Below, one piece after another: positions 25,511-28,730 of a DNA stretch of 28,730 bases (its first letter is position 1; each line of letters begins with the position of its first letter). Under the pieces are notes generated by a model. It saw nothing but the letters and a program-made list of their open reading frames with translations. It was not told the DNA's origin and made no database searches. Location: IMG/VR virus record IMGVR_UViG_3300042565_001315, positions 1-28,730 of that record; one strand, given 5' to 3'. This DNA comes from a virus. Position numbers and translations under genes: made by a program.

Positions 25511-27781
25511 TTAGAAAGTATTGATGTTGGCAGTTTTTGCCAAACCACCGTTTTGCACAATCGTGCCGTTGCTGGTCTTGGACGCCACGTTGTAAACAAT
25601 AAACTCGGTGCCAGCATTGATGACAATTGACGATGCAGTTGTGGCGCGAAGATCAGTAATGTTCATGAGCGCCACTTGAGTGGTGCTTGCATTGCTGGTG
25701 TAAAGAAAAGACTCAGCGCAAGCGCTGCCGTTGTTGCTCATCCTTGTTGCGTTAAGGATGGTTCCACGAATCAATGGTGCAACTGTACCAAAGTGGACGC
25801 GGCCAGCACCATCGTATTGAAACCCGTCGAAATTCATCTCACGACCATAGATGTCTGCATGGGCGTATGTCACAGCTAGTCCCTGTGGAACTTTGATTCG
25901 GATGTTGTTAAACACGCCATTGTCGCCAATAAACTCGTTCAGAACTTGTCGTGTTGCGTTTGAAAATGCTGTGTCCAAATTGAAAGCGTTGATGAATACA
26001 TTGTTGACGTTTTGATAGCCACCAGAACCAGTAGTGCCTACCCTAAACAACGGCTGCGATGTAGTTTCACCAGCAAAAGAAGATGACGATATTTCAACCT
26101 CAACATTGGAAATGCTGTTGTTGATGCCTGCAACAGAAAACGACCCATTGACAACTAACATATTATCCATTTGAACGCTGCCAGTACCGTCACTTGCGCC
26201 AGTAATGGTAATGCCCGTGCAATTGTTGCCACTGCCAAAAACTTGGAAGTTTTCAATGACAATGTTTTCTTGCGTAGATGGTAAAGGCGTGCCCTGACGA
26301 ATACCGCCACCAGAAGCCTGATTGATAAAAATGTCTTTTAAAATAAAGTTTCGCAATGGTTTGTTGGCTGCGTCTGAAAAGAAACCAACACCAACGATGC
26401 AGTGCGACACAAACAAACCTTGAACCAATGTTTCACGGTTAGAAACAAGAGGGCCAGGCGCCCACTGAACACCAGATTGAACAGGCTTAGCAGTAGATGC
26501 AAAAACCTTGATGTTTTGAATTTTGATGTTGTCGGTTATGTCAATCGGCACGATCATACCGTACTGCATACCCTCTGCATAAATTTCGCAATCGTGTGCA
26601 ATTGACTCAGCAGCGCGGAACTTAAGTGCACGTTTGGAGCACTGACGGAAAATGCAATCGGCCACATGGACAGACAAAATCTCAGCGCCGCCCGGTTCGC
26701 CGTATGTACGAATAGCATCCGCATCGCTAAAGTTAGCCTGATCGCCAATGCTTAAACCAGCAGCCAAGATTGTTTGGATGTTTTCAAACGTGCATCCCGT
26801 CACAAGGCCCGCTGTTGGGATTGGTTGCGGTGCGGTAGGCACTGCCAAGTCATCTGGCATAAAGCAAATACCACCAATGAATCCAATGCCAACCGTTGCA
26901 GCAACCGGAGGAACTGTGCCGCTGCCATCGTTGTACTTGATGAGGTCTTTAAACAGGCAGTTTACAACTTCATAGTTTGTGACGGCATATGGACTTATCA
27001 ACAGAGCGTAGCACTGGTTGAGTGGTGTAGTGCCCCAAGACCGAGCCGTGATGCTCTTGAATGTGCATCCGTTAAACACTGGTCGGTCTGTGTTTGCTTC
27101 GATATAAACCAAACTTGCCTTTGGCTGGAGGTTGTTTGCGTCAAAGACTACGTTCTGAAACGTCACGTTGTCGCCAGTGATTTTGGCAAGGCGCGCTGTG
27201 TTAACGCCATCAAACAGCAGAGTGCCGTTTTTGATGGTCATGTTGCTTTCAGAGAATGTGACGACTGAGGTGATGCGGTAAGTACCACCGACAAGATCGA
27301 TCTCATATTGCGCGGCATCGACTGCTGCTTGCATGGCCAGCGTGTCGTCTGCCACGCCATCTCCAACAGCGCCGAAGTCTTTTGCGCTGACGCTCTGGGC
27401 CAGCTTTTGGCAAAGTGGATATGCCACGCCACCTGTGAATGTGGGGTCATACTCAACATCGCAAGAGTCAATGACTGCTTCAATTCCAGTCCCGTCTGGG
27501 AAGTTGTAGACCATCGAGCCTTTGCTGTCCTGCACCAAGATGCTGTAGTTCACGCCATTAACGTAAATCTGGGCTGGTGTGCCTGCGCGGGAAACGTATC
27601 CGTTGAGCGTGCGCAGTGGCTGTGCAGCAACGATGGTCAGAGCCTCATCGAAGTACACCACGACAGGGTTCGTCTGTGGGTTCAGATTTGCCTGGCCAAT
27701 CCAGATATAACCATTCTCCAATGGCTGGCCATCACGGTCTTGAAAGACCGGGAATGGGACTTGAATCGAGAGTGCGCTCAT
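25511..27781 (-). CDS. Tailspike with P22-type head-binding domain
   Basis: 756 residues. Residues 8-110 match the P22 tailspike head-binding domain (FPVFQDRDGQPLENGYIWIG, NPQTNPVVVYFDEALTI, QPLRTLNGYVSRAGTPAQIY). At 130-155 comes SVSAKDFGAVGDGVADDTLA, the start of a pectate-lyase-3 type β-helix that fills most of the rest. It should be a trimer that binds and perhaps cuts a host surface polysaccharide; the target and catalytic residues cannot be told. AGGAG precedes ATG 27781 by 8 nt. Confidence 0.9.
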   Translation of the reverse strand: MSALSIQVPFPVFQDRDGQPLENGYIWIGQANLNPQTNPVVVYFDEALTIVAAQPLRTLNGYVSRAGTPAQIYVNGVNYSILVQDSKGSMVYNFPDGTGIEAVIDSCDVEYDPTFTGGVAYPLCQKLAQSVSAKDFGAVGDGVADDTLAMQAAVDAAQYEIDLVGGTYRITSVVTFSESNMTIKNGTLLFDGVNTARLAKITGDNVTFQNVVFDANNLQPKASLVYIEANTDRPVFNGCTFKSITARSWGTTPLNQCYALLISPYAVTNYEVVNCLFKDLIKYNDGSGTVPPVAATVGIGFIGGICFMPDDLAVPTAPQPIPTAGLVTGCTFENIQTILAAGLSIGDQANFSDADAIRTYGEPGGAEILSVHVADCIFRQCSKRALKFRAAESIAHDCEIYAEGMQYGMIVPIDITDNIKIQNIKVFASTAKPVQSGVQWAPGPLVSNRETLVQGLFVSHCIVGVGFFSDAANKPLRNFILKDIFINQASGGGIRQGTPLPSTQENIVIENFQVFGSGNNCTGITITGASDGTGSVQMDNMLVVNGSFSVAGINNSISNVEVEISSSSFAGETTSQPLFRVGTTGSGGYQNVNNVFINAFNLDTAFSNATRQVLNEFIGDNGVFNNIRIKVPQGLAVTYAHADIYGREMNFDGFQYDGAGRVHFGTVAPLIRGTILNATRMSNNGSACAESFLYTSNASTTQVALMNITDLRATTASSIVINAGTEFIVYNVASKTSNGTIVQNGGLAKTANINTF

Positions 27782-27842
27782 TGTTGGTTCTCCTGGTCGA
27801 ATTGTCTATTAAGGCTGCACTGGTGGCAATGCGTTAAAGGCT

Positions 27843-28730
27843 TCATGGCTTTAAAGGCTTGAGGGATTGCTGCACTCGATTCCTTACCTCTCGGTTTTTC
27901 ACATACTTTGATGCCTCACGCAAAGCTGTAACTGCTGGCGCTGGAATGCCAGTCAGACCAAATGTCGCAACAGAGTCCAATGCAACTTGCAAGGCAGATG
28001 CCGTGTTTGAGAAGTTAATTGCGCCAGGTGGTGCTGTGTAGATGTCAATGGCTATATTGCCAAGGTCTCGAATTTGCTGTGCTTGCTGCTTGCCAAACAA
28101 ACCATCTAGCTTGCCTTCTCTATCTAATGATCTGATAGCACTGTTAAGTTTGTCTGGAGATACAAGTGGCTGCCCACGCTCATCGCGTTGCGCTGTTGAC
28201 AAGGCTTTGTTGATAATGAATCGAATCGTGTTGGACTTTAGTTCGTTCCATGCCTGTTTGCCCTCTGGCCCTGCTGTAAGCAAAGTCTTTCGGACCTTGT
28301 TCATTTCTTCCAATGGCGCATTAATAATGATTTTGTCAAAAACGTCATCAAAGGCAATGGTGCGCTCGTCGGTGTTTCGTTTGGTTGATAACAGTTTTGC
28401 CGTTAAACCGACGTTTTCGCGTAATTTCCGAGCAGCCTTGTAACTTTCACCGCCTTTGCCCTCAGTGCCGGCATCAATAGCAGAGTTTATCTTTTTGGCC
28501 ATCAAAGACTGACGCTTGTCCGTCCAGTCTGTGGACTGATTGACAAACTGTCGGAGAAGCTCTGTATCGTCAATAGAGCGTGCCTGGGCAATCAAATTGC
28601 CATCAGCATCTTCTGCTAAAACACCAAGTCTGAGAGCTTCTCTGCGAATAGGTGCTACGTTTGCCGCAACGCCTTCAAAACGCTGCACATCAGCCGCCGC
28701 TGTAGCCAGAGCATCCAATGTAACTGGCTC
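27843..28730 (-). CDS. Large virion/ejection-type protein, C-terminal part (partial)
   Basis: The frame is open to the right edge, so the start lies outside; 295 C-terminal residues are visible. It is helical, Lys/Arg/Ala-rich (ARSIDDTELLRQFVNQSTDW, KINSAIDAGTEGKGGESYKA, SLDREGKLDGLFGKQQAQQI) with a Gly/Pro/Ala-rich part near the end (ATFGLTGIPAPAVTALREAS). Long helical proteins upstream of the tailspike in P22-like phages are DNA-ejection proteins, so this is the likely role. The identity within that group is unknown. Confidence 0.5.
   Translation of the reverse strand, partial: EPVTLDALATAAADVQRFEGVAANVAPIRREALRLGVLAEDADGNLIAQARSIDDTELLRQFVNQSTDWTDKRQSLMAKKINSAIDAGTEGKGGESYKAARKLRENVGLTAKLLSTKRNTDERTIAFDDVFDKIIINAPLEEMNKVRKTLLTAGPEGKQAWNELKSNTIRFIINKALSTAQRDERGQPLVSPDKLNSAIRSLDREGKLDGLFGKQQAQQIRDLGNIAIDIYTAPPGAINFSNTASALQVALDSVATFGLTGIPAPAVTALREASKYVKNREVRNRVQQSLKPLKP

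Noticed and set aside
1-28730. CRISPR array, insertion sequence or integrase
   Set aside because: No regularly spaced repeats, transposase motifs or integrase motifs were seen on either strand.
1-28730. preQ0 synthesis genes (QueC, QueD, QueE, FolE) to complete the deazaguanine pathway
   Set aside because: None of the visible products has the motifs of these enzymes; they may be host functions or lie outside the window.

Overview
The window is a large part of a tailed-phage genome with a P22-like (podovirus) virion. Headful terminase, gp1-type portal, scaffold, gp5-type coat, gp4- and gp10-type tail accessory factors and a tailspike with a P22-type head-binding domain are all recognisable. 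Many small accessory genes are of kinds common in phages of Burkholderiales-type betaproteobacteria. The host guess (freshwater Betaproteobacteria) is an inference from gene style and moderate GC, not proven. Nothing in the window is host chromosome.

Layout: (1) 1-9613, minus strand: late packaging and head genes, transcribed from a small secreted protein and terS/terL through portal, scaffold and coat to a gp10-like protein cut by the left edge. (2) 9659-11202: an HNH-type gene (minus) diverges from a short plus-strand operon of small proteins that ends in a strong terminator. (3) 14256-11234, minus strand: an early operon with a DpdA-like transglycosylase, a YhhQ/VUT transporter, a replication-type protein, a VRR-NUC-type nuclease and a DNA methyltransferase. 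(4) 14257-15292: about 1 kb without a credible protein gene, full of inverted and duplicated helices. It is a candidate large structured RNA with a tRNA-like small RNA unit at one end. (5) 15293-15583: a divergent control region with a 56-residue Cro-like repressor gene. (6) 15584-22408, plus strand: a tightly packed early operon of small accessory genes around a recombination cassette (ERF annealing protein, YqaJ exonuclease, small protein with an SSB-like tail). (7) 28730-22410, minus strand: a large virion protein cut by the right edge, tailspike, fibre-type proteins and a lysis cassette (M15 endopeptidase, holin-like protein, small membrane proteins).

Both edges cut minus-strand virion genes. 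If the genome is circularly permuted, as expected for headful packaging, the late operon would run off the left edge and re-enter at the right edge. The missing part should hold the tail needle and ejection proteins.

Three copies of one promoter/operator module (near 10020, 15530 and 17950) stand before three plus-strand transcription units, and a Cro-like gene sits beside one of them. This suggests one regulator controls all three. The DpdA-like and YhhQ-like genes overlap and suggest uptake of a 7-deazaguanine precursor and its insertion into phage DNA as an anti-restriction measure.
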